This document shows, piece by piece, positions 34,301-45,747 of a stretch of 51,000 bases of DNA. A program made the translations under genes and the position numbers. The notes beneath the pieces are model-generated. The model saw only the letters and a program-made list of their open reading frames with translations. It was not told where the DNA came from and made no database searches. The stretch is from Mesostigma viride (Eukaryota > Streptophyta > Mesostigmatophyceae > Mesostigmatales > Mesostigmataceae), in NCBI GenBank assembly GCA_009746045.1, contig RPFO01002078.1, forward strand, positions 249,001-300,000, written 5' to 3'. Position 1 is the first letter of the stretch. Every line of letters begins with the position of its first letter.

Positions 34301-37290
34301 TCCTGGTGGGCCTGTGAGGGGTGGGTCCAAGGACCAAGCCTTTCTTTTGCCTGAATTCCTGCCAGCGGTTTTGACGGCGTACCCATAGCTGCCCTTGTCT
34401 CACTTTTCAATACTCACGGTCATCCACCCTTACCTCCTTGACCTGCCACCACCCAACCTGCGAACAGGTGAGATCCAACGGATGCGCCAGGTGGCGGCAG
34501 AACAGCTGCGGAAACTACAGGCTCTCCACCAAAACCTGCACCAGGCTGGCAAGCTTGGAGCCAAGGCAGGCAGCAATAGCCACGGCAATGGCTTTTATTC
34601 GGAAACTGTTTTCCAGCCGACAGCCAACGGCCGGCCTCCTGCGCTCTCTGGGTCAGCCAGCCATGGCTCCACGGGCAGCTGGGGGGGCCTGGGCGTCGTG
34701 GCAAGCGTCATGGCGGCGGCCGAAGGGCTACCAGACTTGGGGAATGGGACACAATGGGTCGCGGGGGCACGGGGGGCCTCCCTGGGTGGCAGCACAGATG
34801 CGACCGTATTAACAAATGGCGGCAAGCTCGGGGGTGATTCACTGGGTGTGTTTGCCGGGAAGTGTGGGGCGGACGAGGATGATGAGCTCGCAGCCCAGCT
34901 GGCCAGGAATGCGGAACTCAGAGTGAGTGGGGGAAGCGGTCGCGTTAGCGTGGAGCAAGCATCGTGGTGTGCTAGATTAGATAGGGATTAGATAGGGAAC
35001 ATTATACCAGGTACGTCCTGTAAACTAACAAAGCTTCACGACACTCATTGTGAGCACCTGCTTCGTGGCTTGGAGTATTTGGTCGAGATATCAGAAACTT
35101 GGAGCACAGCTGCCACGTGCCTCGCAATTCTGGAGTGGGCGTGTTTTGGACAAGGTGCAGTGGGAAGGCAGGAAGCACATTAGCCTTGTGTATGAGCAGC
35201 GAAATTTTCAAATGTGTGAGTGAAACAGCTCGGCATACATGCAATGGCACACTACACACTCCTGTTTCCGGCAGGCATCAACAGTCGCAGTGCCTGTTCA
35301 AGCCATTTGTGTGACTCTCCTCATGCACTCGCTTACACCGCGCGCATGACACGCAGCATTCTGCTTGTCCCATCCCAAGACCCAGCCCTGAGGCAGTGGT
35401 CCTGACCGCATCCTTTGGATGCCCCTTTTACAACTTCCCCTCCACACAAGAACCGGAGGAAAGGTTATGCTTGGTAGGGGCATGCTGCTTTGTTCTTTAG
35501 ATTCCAGCATAGTGATCCGTACCATTATGCTTGGTAGGGGCATGCTGCTTTGTTCTTTAGATTCCAGCATAGTGATCCGTACCATTATTGCTTGGCACCT
35601 GCTGGCATTTCTTGCCCATCAGGCCCAGACCCGGGTGCTGGCTCAACAGCTGGCCGCAGCGAAAGACACCGTGGCAGTGGCAGATGCCAGCCAGAAAACC
35701 CTACCTCTCTCGGTGGCCACCGCCCATGTTCGGAAGTTGCTGGCGGCGGCCCTGGAAGACGCTGCAGAGAAAGAACGTCGCGCGGCTGCCAGCAGTGGGG
35801 CCGATGCCACCAAACCGTCCGCACCACGGCCGGACCAAGAGCTGCTTGAGTTGTTGCGGCTGCGCACGCGCAAGGAGGTCGCGCAGCACTTCTTGGCAGC
35901 GGCAGGTGGGAATGTGTCACTGGGTTATGCTACTCTTAGAAAAGGTGGTCGTGGTGGTGGCATTAGCAGTTCTGCATTATTGGTTGGCTCAAAGAGAAAA
36001 CGGACCGTGACTCGCAGTCCACGCCTGTCATAAGTGTTGGCTCTGGCAATCCAAACCAGTTCCAGTTACAGCTTCAGAAGGCCTGCTGCGGGCCGCACTT
36101 GGGGAGAGGGGTGCAGGGGGTATTTTGTGGTTTTACAATGGCTTGGCTAGCATGCAGGACTGTCCATATTATAAATCAGTTTAGTGCCAGTCATAGATAT
36201 TAAATTTTGTTGTCTGTCATAGATATTAAATGTAAGGGTGCGGCCTTGCTGCTCCTCTGTAATGGGCTGATGTTTCCGCTGGGTAGGCTCCTTGATGCTT
36301 CGTTGGGGGAAGCCCGACGCCGTATGTTTGCTATGCCTCGTCGTTATTGCAGTCATGATTTGCATTCCGTGGCAGTTTCCTGAAGTGTTCATCGGCTCGG
36401 TGATCCACATTTGTTTGCCCTCTGAAATTTCTTTCTTTGGCTGGCCCCGGCCTTGTACTTCTGATTTACGTACCTGACTGCGCTTGTGGTGCCTAGTGGC
36501 TGCCGTATAGACCCCGTGTGCTTGCATCTCCCGGTGTTGCAGCCGTATGCTCGCATCTCCCGCTGTCTCAGCGCTCGCATCTCCCGGTGTCGCAGCCGTA
36601 TGCTTTTAAAACAGGCCAAGCTCCTAGAACTTGTTGTTTTGCCACGTGGCGCCCTTTGCGCGGTGGCGCAGATGGCAAGGTGGATCTGGAGCCCCCCCCC
36701 AAGGAGTGCCCCCCGCTGGTGGCCCTGCGCGCTGATGTGGCCTCGGTGGACCGGCTGATGAAGGATCTGTCCAGGAAGCGGGCGCACTTCCAAGGAGTAG
36801 ACCTGGACAAGGTACCGGGATTACCACTCCATCGAAGGCTCTTGGATGTCTGAAAGAAATGAGGAAATAATAGGCATTGCATGGGAATCGGGGGCAACAT
36901 TCTGGACGAATGCTTCAACACTTTTTTTCTCGTCGCAGTGTCCTCTAGACCTTGTACACAAATGAGATGTCCTATATGGTGCAGGGTGCTGTATTGCTCA
37001 TATCTATCTTCCCTTGATCTGCAACTTTTTGTTTCTGGTCAAGCCTTTTTACCTAGCACAGCCCTCTCACCCTCCACACCCACTGACACACACAACTTCC
37101 CCAGCCTGCTCAACCTGGGCCCGAGGTGTCCTTCACCAAGAAACTTGACGGGAGCCATGTCCATTGTGATACCGCTGCACGATTTAGCCCTGGTTCCCTG
37201 TTCGACAGAAGCCTTGATATAAGCCAGTATGGTTTATTAGATATTTCTGATAGTATTAAGCCCTGGTTCCCTGGTCGACAGAAGCCTTGA
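31345..37290 (+). CDS. PH-domain and coiled-coil protein (5' exon missing)
   Basis: Exons in order are 31345-31473, 31866-32066, 32678-32732, 34468-34922, 35623-35905, 36672-36811 and 37105 onward, with phases 0, 0, 1, 0, 1, 0 matching throughout. The first three exons encode a complete PH domain: EFQGWMDKRGGKHSDWKRRYFIL, GVIPLEGCTV, FGFIITL, YVLAAPSTEER and the closing helix VEWMSRLTKASEA. PH domains bind phosphoinositides or proteins at membranes. Exon 4 begins with a probable coiled coil (EIQRMRQVAAEQLRKLQALHQ), and exons 5-6 are helical (LEDAAEKERRAAA, VDRLMKDLSRKRAHF). The first intron starts GCAAGC, a GC donor. The last exon reads to a stop at 37288-37290, but it may instead splice to the exon at 37884. 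The N-terminal exon upstream of 31345 was not found. I cannot name the family beyond the PH domain. Confidence 0.8.
33665..33850 (+). mobile_element. Retroelement 3' end with (TTAA)n tail
   Basis: GTGGCATGCCTTTGGCATGAAGG, GAGAAAGGGGGTCTCTGCCC, TTTCTTCCTGTTGTGCACA, then CGGTGCTCCGTGACTCCCCA, a GGAGCAC partner and TTTAATTAATTAATTAATG are shared with 3655-3880. It lies in the intron of the PH gene between exons 32678-32732 and 34468-34922. No target duplication was located on the left. Confidence 0.7.
35466..35587. repeat. Perfect 60-bp tandem duplication in an intron
   Basis: A 60-bp unit beginning ATGCTTGGTAGGGGCATGC and ending CCGTACCATT occurs twice in tandem with no visible difference, then a partial third start follows. 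It sits just upstream of the acceptor of the exon at 35623. Identity implies a recent duplication. Confidence 0.9.
36520..36605. repeat. Short intronic tandem repeat
   Basis: Three imperfect copies of GCATCTCCCGGTGTTGCAGC plus CGTATGCTC lie in the intron before the exon at 36672. Each unit contains a TTGCAG or TCGCAG string that could act as a decoy acceptor. Confidence 0.65.
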
Positions 37291-37767
37291 TATAAGCCAG
37301 TATGGTTTATGTGAATGTCTTTTATCGTATAGTTTATTAGATATTTCTGATAGTTCATAGTTTTTATCGTTTGCTATATTCTGGGTATGGATGCTGATTG
37401 TCCGGCCCGGTGTACTGAGTGGTATCCTCCGTGGTCCGACGTCAGCCTGTAGAGCCATATGTGGTATGCCTCTGTGCAAGCGCCTATCAATGTGATTGTC
37501 GAGGGTATATTCTTGCTGCTTCAAGCAGCATGATGGGTTGCGTTTGTTCTCTAGTATCCCACTCAGGATTCCTAGGAAACAGCTCAAGCGGCCAATTAAA
37601 GGCTACCCAACTAAAAGTGGAGTAGTACAACTTCAGATCTTTAGCAGACCCACCATTGTTGTAAATAAATAGAACATTTAATATTTTATAGGCCCTGGTC
37701 TTTTATAAGGGGCAGTAGTCAGTGGAGTAGTACAACTTCAGATCCTTAGCAGACCCATCATTTTTGT
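37184..37767. repeat. Two direct-repeat pairs around the PH-gene 3' exon
   Basis: CCCTGGTTCCCTG(T/G)TCGACAGAAG plus CCTTGATATAAGCCAGTATGG occurs at 37185-37233 and 37260-37308. The TTTATTAGATATTTCTGATAG string recurs after each. A second pair, GGAGTAGTACAACTTCAGAT(C)...AGCAGACCCA, occurs near 37619 and 37724. The first stop codon of the 37105 exon lies in the second copy of the first pair. Confidence 0.75.
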
Positions 37768-37883
37768 CCCCTGCTGTTCCCTCTCATTTAGTCAATCTCT
37801 ACTTACTGTGTGTGATGGTGATCCTACTTTTGTCTCTGGATTGCCTGCTGCACTCTTGCCACCTGTGCTCCAATTTTCCGCAG

Positions 37884-40800
37884 CTGTCAAAACCTGCAAG
37901 AGAGGAACTCTCGCGCGTGGTGGCTGATGCGCTCGATAAAACCACCGCCGCCATGTCACCAAGCACAGCCGCCAAGTCACCAAGCACAGCCGCCATGTCA
38001 CCAAGCACATCTGCCATGTCACCAAGTACCGCCGCCATGCCAGCAGTTAAGGCTGCCATGTCACCAAGCACCGCCGCCATGCCAGCAAGCACAGCCGCCA
38101 TGTCACCAAGCACATCTGCCATGTCACCAAGCACCGCCGCCATGCCAGCAATTAAAGCTTCCATGTCACCAAGCACCGCCGCCATGTCAGCAAGCACAGC
38201 CGCCATGTCACCAAGCACATCTGCCATGTCACCAAGCACCGCCGCCATGCCAGCAATTAAAGCTTCCATGTCACCAAGCACCGCCGCCATGTCACCAAGC
38301 ACCACCGTCATGCCAGCGGGCGCGATCCCCAACCAAACGTCTGCCATGGGCCAACTTGCAGCCCCCGCCGTCAATGGTGGCAGCGACGTCCGCACGAGTC
38401 CCGGAGACGTCGCCACCAGCAGCCATGGCAGCGCCAGCATTTCCTCTGGCACCCATGCCGGCGTCAGCGTCAGCGGCACGCCCAATGCCAGCGCCAGCAT
38501 TACGCGCCCGCGAACGCTCCAGGAGGAGCTTGCGCTGCGTGCAGACGCGCTCACCGCACCAGCCAGCAGCTCCCGCGCGCCTACCTCCTCGCCCGCTCCA
38601 TCATCTTCCCTTTCGCCTGCTGCGGCAGTGGATGCCCCCAGGGACCCTGCCGTGCAAGGGGACGAAGTGGATTCCAGCAGTGCACCGTCTTCCTCGGGCA
38701 GTGGGCTCTCATTCCAAGACGAGCTGGCCGCAAGGGCCAAGAAAAGGGCAGAGGCTGCCGCCGCTGCCGCTGCTGCGGGCACCACGACGGCCAACGCCAG
38801 CCCCGCAACCAGCACAGGGGCCCCTGGCGACGCCCCGGCGGCCAGCATCGCCAACCTCCTTCATGACGAGCTACTCAGCCGGATCACGCGCGTGCCAGAT
38901 GTCAACGCCCAGGGTGCCCCAGGGGGGGCGCCGCTGGGCGTCTGGAAAAAGAACCTGGCGCCGGTCCCCAAGAAAACCACCCCCGTGGCCCCGGCGGGGG
39001 GGCCCACCCCCGACCAGCCCTGGCCGAAACTGCGCAAGGTACCGCTCAGCGCCGGCGGCGGCACGCTGGATGGTGGCTGGAAAAGTGGCTATTCAGCGTA
39101 TGGCGGGGGAGGGGTGGCCGCTGTGGGGGTCACGAATGCCCGGTCAGGCCCCGCCACCACCAGCGCAGCGTCAAAGGCTGCACCCATGTCCCAGGGGGAC
39201 CCTGGGGGGGCAGCAGGACCATCCGGCTCAGCGTCTGCGGGGCAGGGTGGCCCACCGGGCGTGGGGGGGCAGGAGGGCGCCAGCAACGCAGGCGCGGTGG
39301 GGACACCGGGCCAAAACGAGGCGAGCTCGGCGTCTTCCGCTGCACATGACACCGGCGGCAGCATCGCCGCTGCGGCAGCACAGGTTGATGCCAGCAACAG
39401 CGCCGGTGCGCCGGGGCTGGGCGAGGGTGCGAAATCTGCAGGTGCCTTAGGACCAGGCCAGGGTGGGACCGCAGGCGGCGGGGTTGCCGCGGCGGCTGCA
39501 GGAGCTGCCCCCGCTGGAGCAGATGTGGGTGAGAACGTGGGTGCTGGCACACGGCACGCGACCGGTGGCCCATTTTCGGGCAGCGGGGCCACTGGTGTCG
39601 GGGGCCAAGCAGCGACGGCTGCGAGCACCACGCTGGGCTTCGCAATGGGACATGCCGGACAAGCCACCGCAGCAACCGTTGGGTTGGATGCCGGCAGTGG
39701 GCCAGGTGCCGGCGCCGGCATCAGTGGCCAGGGGACAAGTGCATCACAGGCGTTTGCGGGCCAGTGGACGCGGAACACGGATGGGAATACGCTGAGCCAT
39801 GCTGGCGGCCGCGCGGTGGCATTGCAAGGGAGCGTGTCGGGTGGCCCGGGTGTGTCCGCGGGGCTTGGCGCAGTGGCAGCCCCTGCAAGTATAGGGGGGG
39901 GTCATGCACCCGCTACCAGCGGGGCAATGCCCGGCGGGTACGACGCATCCAACGCGGGTGCTGCGGGCGCTAGGTGGGCGGCCACTGGGGGGCTGGGCGG
40001 CAATGCTGGTGGGAGCGCCAGCAGCAGTGCTGGCCATTTTTCTGGCAGCCAAGCAGGCAATTTCGGTGGCGGCAATGCTGGCGGGAACAGTGTTGGTGCT
40101 GCTGGTGGTTTTAGCAGCAATGCTGGAGGGAATGCGGGGGGTTATGGGGCTGGTAACCCTGGAGGCGCAGCTGGTGGTTTTAGTGGCAATGCTGGAGGCG
40201 AAGCCGGTGGTTTTAGTGGCAATGCTGGAGGCGAAGCTGGTGGTTTTAGTGGCAATGCTGGGGGTTATGGGGCTGGTGATGCTGGTGATGCTGCTGGGGG
40301 CTTTCGCGGCAATGATGGTGGTGGAACTGGCAGCTCTGGCGGCAATGCTGGCGGTCATTCTGGCACCAATGCCGGCTACTTTGCTGGGGCCAATACGAGT
40401 GGGTACGGGGCCGGCAATGTGGGCGGCAATGCCAGTGCTTTCGCTGGTGCCAATTTTGGCAGTTATGGGGCCGCCAATGCCGGCAACTTTGCTGGCGGGA
40501 ATAGCAACGGCTTCGGTGGTGGTAGCGTTGGGTTCTCACCAGGCCCACAGTCCAGCGCCAACAGCCATGCCGGAGCTGGCTATGGCCAAGGGGTCGCGGC
40601 TCACGGCGCTAGCGCGCAAGGCAACTTTGGCACCGGCACGTTTTCAGGGCATCATGGGGCAAACGTCGGAGGAGCGAGCACTAGCGGTGCCGCTGGTGCA
40701 TACGGCCCATCCGGGCCTGCGCAAACCAACGTGAGCGCAGGAGGAGCGCCAGGGCCGCAGATGGGGGGCGTGCCCGGTCATGCCACGCATGCCGCCGGAG

Positions 40801-42816
40801 GACAGTTTGGGATGCCAGGGGTTATGGGAAGCCCAGGTCAAGCTCACGGTGGTCATCAGGGGTATGGTGCCAGCGCACCAGGCACGGGTGCCTTTGGCAG
40901 CGGGGCGCCGGGGGGGCCGTCAGGCGCCCCCGCCGCCTTCTCCCACAGCCAGTCCCATGGCGGCGGTTACGGTGGCGTTCCCACGGGAGCCGCTGCCTCT
41001 GCCAGTGGGATGGCCAGCTATGCAGATGGGGCCAACAGCGGGGGCGGCTACAGCGGTGGATTCGCTGGCCCAGCGGCTGGCGGCCCAGGGAACCCTGGCG
41101 GGGGAGCCGGAAACAGCGGCAGCCCAGCGGCTGGGAGCACCTATACATCAGCCGCGTTCACGGCCGCCCCCATGCAAGGCAGCGGCTTTAACCATGGGCA
41201 CAACGGCCAGGGTCACCCTGGCCAAGCGGGCGGGGAGGGTGCCCACGGGTTTGGCCCAGGGAATGCAGGTCCCCATGGAGCTCACCAGGGGATGTTCAGT
41301 GCAGGTGCCCACGTAGCTGGCCTGGGGCCATCGGCTCCCATGGGTTCGCCATCGCACCCCGGCTTTTCCAACTATGGACTGTCGCATGCCACAGGCGCCG
41401 GGCTAGGTGCTCAGTCTGGCCACCCCGGCGGATGGGGCCAGGGTGGGTTTCACACAGGCCAGGTGAGCCAGGGTGGGAATGTCGGTGGGTTTGGTAACGT
41501 ATTCGGGAGCCACTCGTCCGCTGGGATGGCAAGCAACAGTGGCCCGTATGCCCAGGGTCACAACACGCATCAAGTTGGCGCTAATGCAGGTCCATTTGGC
41601 CCTACCTCGACCCCTAGCCAAGCCCAGTTCAATGGGCTGCATGCACACGGCGGAGCTGGCAACAGCTATGGCTCGCCCGCAGCAGATGCCAGCCATGGCA
41701 TCCACGGTGGATTCCAGGGTGGTTTTGCACCAGCCGTGGGGGCGCAGGCTTGGGGGGCACAGGGCCCTGTCAGCTATGCAGGTGGCAGTGGCCCTGGCTT
41801 GATGGGGACGAGCACAAATTATGGTGACTCGGGGCCCAGTGGCTTCAGCAGCCAAGCCATGTACAGTAGTCATCCGTCATTTGGAAACTATGGCACAGGA
41901 TACAGCGCAGGGGGTCCAAATGCAGGGGGGGGGCTGGGGGGGCCAATGGGGCGGTGCCAATGGGGCCCAGGGTATGGGCCATGCCCATCACAACATCGCT
42001 GGCAACGGCGGTGGCCATGGAGGCAATAATGGCTTTGGCCAGGGTGGGCCCCAGGGAACGTGGGGCCAAGGGGGGCCTGATGCGGGCGGTGGGTACAGCC
42101 AGGGGCTCGGTGGGGACCCTGGGACGGCTGCCGGTTCGGCATCCACGTCTTCCCACCCCACTGCTGGCATGGCACGCGTGCAGCAAGCTGGCGGGATGAG
42201 CAGCTTCCAGAATGCAGGCCCCAGTGCCGGTGGGGGGCTTGGCTCCAGCTCTGGCATGGCTGGAGGTGTTGAAGCCAGTACTAATGGGCGTGACTCTGGA
42301 CAGGTCCGTGGGAACAGCGCCGCTCTTCAGGTCGGCATTGCCATGAGCGACACCGGCTCCGGCGCATCCGTGGGAGGCGGCGTCAGCTGGAGCAGCAATC
42401 ATGCTGGAAGTCTTGCCGGGTCCTCAGTTCAGGCTTCCAACCAAAGCAGCCATGCACAAGGCCACGGGGCAGTTGGCCATGGGCCCAATTCTGGCGTCGC
42501 TAGCATAGTTCAGGGTGGACCAGCGGCCAGCACCACTGTCCCTGGCAGGGGACCAGCTGACAACGGGGGCCTCGGTCCGCAGCATGGAAATGACGGCAGC
42601 ACAGGGGCTGCAATAGCAACAACACCCCAGATCAAGGCTTCCATTGCCATGTCGTCAATAGCATCCGATGTCTCACCAGGACCGCCTGTGCTGGCCACGG
42701 AAAATGTAGCTAAGCCTCCCCTCACACGTGCCCCTCCTCCCCCTAACGCTGCTGACGCATTTAGGCAAGCTATTTTAAACCGCCGAGCGTGCATTGACAG
42801 TGTGGACAATGACTAG
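37884..42816 (+). CDS. Giant Ala/Gly/Asn-rich exon with repeated short helical motifs
   Basis: The exon begins after a good acceptor (TTTTCCGCAG, ending 37883). It runs for about 1,643 codons to the stop at 42814-42816 if one base is removed from the G9 run at 41925-41933. It opens with LSKPAREELSRVVADALDK. Then come 7-residue repeats AMSPSTA, and three similar helices, LQEELALRADAL (38517), FQDELAARAKKR (38712) and LHDELLSRITRV (about 38859). After a segment GVWKKNLAPVPKK, more than 1,000 residues are rich in Gly, Ala, Ser, Asn and His. The C-terminus is ADAFRQAILNRRACID, then SVDND. No start codon is convincing, so it is probably the 3' exon of the PH-domain gene. The hydrophobic LLCVMVILLLSLDCLL upstream is in-frame intron sequence. 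Function is unknown; a large disordered scaffold is the safest description. Confidence 0.7.
37945..38315 (+). repeat. Coding 21-bp repeat with longer-order duplication
   Basis: The unit GCCATGTCACCAAGCACAGCC encodes AMSPSTA. Variants encode AMSPSTS and AMPA(V/I)KA. A larger block of about 105 bp, ending CCAGCAATTAAAGCTTCC, is repeated nearly identically at about 38060-38163 and 38165-38268. The reading frame is kept throughout. Confidence 0.9.
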
Positions 42817-42905
42817 AGTCAAGATAGGAACCTGCCCTTTGCAGTTGTCGTTATGTGTTTTTATGCTTAACACAATTTGCTTTTGTTTAATTTACATAAC
42901 AAGCC

Positions 42906-42910
42906 TGTAA
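42906..42910 (+). terminator. TGTAA polyadenylation-type signal
   Basis: TGTAA lies about 90 bases after the stop of the exon ending at 42816. TGTAA is the usual poly(A) signal of chlorophyte green algae. One occurrence alone is weak evidence. Confidence 0.4.
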
Positions 42911-42940
42911 AGCTTGCTGCCCGCGTGTTTGTTTTTTACA

Positions 42941-42980
42941 CGATACATCACGTTGTATAGGTTCACAACGTGATGTATCG
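42941..42980. other. Perfect 16-bp inverted repeat
   Basis: CGATACATCACGTTGT at 42941-42956 pairs with ACAACGTGATGTATCG at 42965-42980 across an 8-base loop. It lies 125 bases after a stop codon and just beyond the TGTAA motif. It could be a transcript 3' structure or a decayed mobile-element fragment. Confidence 0.75.
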
Positions 42981-43039
42981 CGTTGTAATCTGACACGTGG
43001 CAAACCCAGTACATAGACATGAGATTTTGCTGCTTGAGG

Positions 43040-43310
43040 ATGCAGCTAGGGCTTGAGGGGACTATCCTTACTCCGTGCCAGCATGATTGACAAGGAGAAA
43101 TGGGCTGTGCCACGGATCTGCGCGATATATAATTAAAGCATCTTCCTGAAGGGTACCTATGATCCTGTTGTCTCCCCACGTTTGTAGTGACTAGTGTAAT
43201 ATGGTTGGGGCATGATGCAGACAATCTATTTGTAACTTCGGTGTAATTCATTTTCTTTAAATAAGAGGTTAGCATTGTAGATCCGTGCATGGCATGCCCA
43301 TGCGCATTCG
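43040..43310 (+). mobile_element. LINE family A C-terminal and 3' fragment
   Basis: CATGATTGACAAGGAGAAATGGGC encodes the MIDKEKW motif seen at 19.4 and 49.4 kb. It is followed by TTGGGGCATGATGCAGAC, an AAATAAGAGGTTAGC variant and GGCATGCCCATGCGCATTCG. The tail is lost. CCACGAG is repeated about five times at 43386-43420 just beyond. Confidence 0.7.
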
Positions 43311-43548
43311 TCGCGTCGCTAGGAGCGTGCTGGTCATAACATTGCGCATGTTGCTCGTCATAACATTGCGCATGATGGCTTCGCCACGAGCCACGAGCCA
43401 CGAGCCACGAGCCACGAGGTAGCCATGGCTGACGGCGGAGCTCATAACTTTCACGTTTGGGCACCAAATTGGGCCGTGAATATCTCTATCACTTCGTCTT
43501 TCTAAGACGCACACGCGTATATATATTTCCGAAACTAAAACGCAATAT

Positions 43549-44760
43549 TATGACGAGCAAACGCTCGACTACGCAACACAGCCTGGCGGCTGCGATGAGC
43601 CAACAAAATTCGCCTGCCGCTCTTGCTGCAGTTCCGCCCGGCCTGCCAGGCAGCGAGGCCACTACTCAAGCATCGGTAGTGCACTCGGCTCCTGTGGCCT
43701 CGCCATCGGCATCGCCTGATGCTAAACGCAGGCGCCCAGCAGAATCGCGCCCAACAGAACCGCGCTTTCGGCCCCAACCTTTCCCGGTCGCCGATCACGA
43801 CTGGACCAACATGTCCCCGGCAACTGCCATGCATTGCCTCGTCTATGCCGGGGACTACGCCTCGCTTTACGACCTGTGCCTCCATCTGAGTCCACGACAT
43901 CGATCGCCTCATCCACCCCGACGGCACCTGGGTCAGCGGACCGCCAGCTTTCTGTAATTCGGGTGCCCCCGCCCCCAACTCCAACACATCATCCTCTGCT
44001 CCCTTCTCCAGCGCTCTGATGGCGAAATCTGGGCTCCATCCATCTCCGCACCCACACTCCGTTCCATCCTTACGGAAGCCTTTCAGCAGCTGACGTAGCA
44101 CGTGACGGCCCCCTTGCTGCCGATGTGGCAGCAATGGACGGCACGCTGGCTACTGAGCTCCCTCACCTTTCCACCACCGCCGCCTCCAACTCCACTGCCA
44201 TTTCCGCCTTCACTGCCGACATCAAGGCCCAGCTCCTCGACCTCGACCAGCGCCTCCAAGCCACCGCCACCGCCCTTGAGTCAGCTTGCACGACACCGCC
44301 GGCCTCACCGCCCAGGCGGTGAAGGACATCGCTGCCCGGCCAGCCGGCATCCGCTGGCCTGGCCAGCGATGCTCCCGCCCCCCCAGACCTGGGCGGACTT
44401 GCTTAAGCACCACACCACCTCCACCACCTCCACCATCGCGGCGCAGCTCAAGCAACAAGCACTCGACCTTCGTGAGGATGCCGAACTCGACAAGCGCAGC
44501 CACAACGTCATAGTCAAGCACTTCGACCAGCCGGCCGACGAGACCTCGACGAGCCTTCTCACGGCATTTAAGCTAGCGCGACATTCTTGCCGGCCCCCAT
44601 GCAACTCACTGGTGAGTTGCGGATGTCGGCTGTCCGCCTCCCCCGCGCGCGGGGTAAGGCTGGCCCGGCACCCGTGCTCCGCACCTTTGAGTACATGCAT
44701 GGCGGACAAGCTGTCGTTCCTTAAATGCCGCAAGAATTAAGCTCTCGCTGACTCGTTACA
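43549..44760 (+). pseudogene. Decayed retroelement ORF1-like region
   Basis: The translation starts MTSKRSTTQHSL and has a basic KRRRPAESRP segment. After frame shifts it continues with TLRSILTEAFQQLT, then a probable coiled coil (STAISAFTADIKAQLLDLDQRL), then REDAELDKRSHNVIVKHF. An ERS.R..N(I/V)(V/I)V pattern is typical of the RNA-binding part of LINE ORF1 proteins. At least three frame breaks and one in-frame stop are visible. No RT follows directly. Confidence 0.5.
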
Positions 44761-44999
44761 CGCTGGACGACTACTTGACCCTGGCCCATGCAGCAACAAC
44801 GGCGACGCGAGCTATGGCCGGCCGACCTACCTTCAGCTCCGGCAGATCGAGCGCAGGGGGGGAACCGGTGTAGTGGAGGGGGGAGGTCATCCACGTTGAC
44901 CACAAGCCCTGGCAGGCACCTCCTGCCACCCCAGCAAACTCAGACTAGGGAATATATAACAGTAGTGTAGATTAGTCAGGCTTAGCCTAGCATGTGGCC

Positions 45000-45185
45000 T
45001 ACGCGCATGTGCGCCCATAATGGCCCCCCATGGATAACGCCTTCAGAATTTAGCCTAGCCATGCCTACTATAATGGGACCCCCATGGACGTTGCATGAAG
45101 CATTTAGCCATGCTCTGCCTATATGCAGAGAGTCACTCTCTGTTGAGCAGCCATGCCCTAGCGCTTGTATCAACATATATACTAA
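45000..45185 (+). repeat. Dispersed repeat, partner of 812-965
   Basis: AGAATTTAGCC, GACCCCCATGG, GCATTTAGCCATG and AGAGAGTCACTCTCTG occur in the same order as at 812-965. The start, CGCCCATAATGGCC, also occurs at position 1 of the window. Confidence 0.6.
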
Positions 45186-45742
45186 AATTTGTAAAACGCA
45201 GCCTTGGCACAATTTTAGCTAACACTCTTTCGAACGGTTTTCGGCTCCAGCCACTCAGCGGCGCGACTTACAGTCCGCTTGACGAATCAGCTGCGCGAAA
45301 TTTCGTTGCGACCAATCACGAAAAGGTCAAACCACGGCGTCCATGTTATGAGGGTTTTTGTGCGTTACATCCAGATGAGCCATTTGGCAGACGTCCGTAT
45401 TCCCAGGTGGCTCCTACTAGAAAACTCTGCGATTTCCTGTGTTCGCGAGCTCCAGATATAACCGTCGCAAACTTTTGGGCTGTTGGACCAAACTTTCCAT
45501 TGACAAAATCCCGTTACAAACGCGCAGGAAGCTCACACGTGGATTTTCCTCTGCTCCACCGCTTGTAAGCGATTTCCCCCTGCTGTCTGCGGGTTTGGCG
45601 AGGTCACTCATCCCCGCGCGCATCGCGCTCCCGTGCAGGGGTAGCAGTCAATCTGGAGCTTGAACTCCGCAAGTAGTAGTTCGCGAGCTCCGTCCACTGC
45701 GCGGTTGCGCAGTTTGTCCCTTTTTAGCAATGTACATATTGT
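45186..45742. other. Unassigned stretch left of the palindromic element
   Basis: No gene, RNA or repeat was recognised. The plus-strand frame 45095-45568 has no motif that I know. Confidence 0.4.
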
Positions 45743-45747
45743 GCAAC

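Noticed and set aside
37764-37883. Signal peptide or membrane anchor at the start of the giant Gly-rich protein
   Set aside because: The hydrophobic stretch is upstream of a strong splice acceptor at 37881-37883 and reads as intron sequence.
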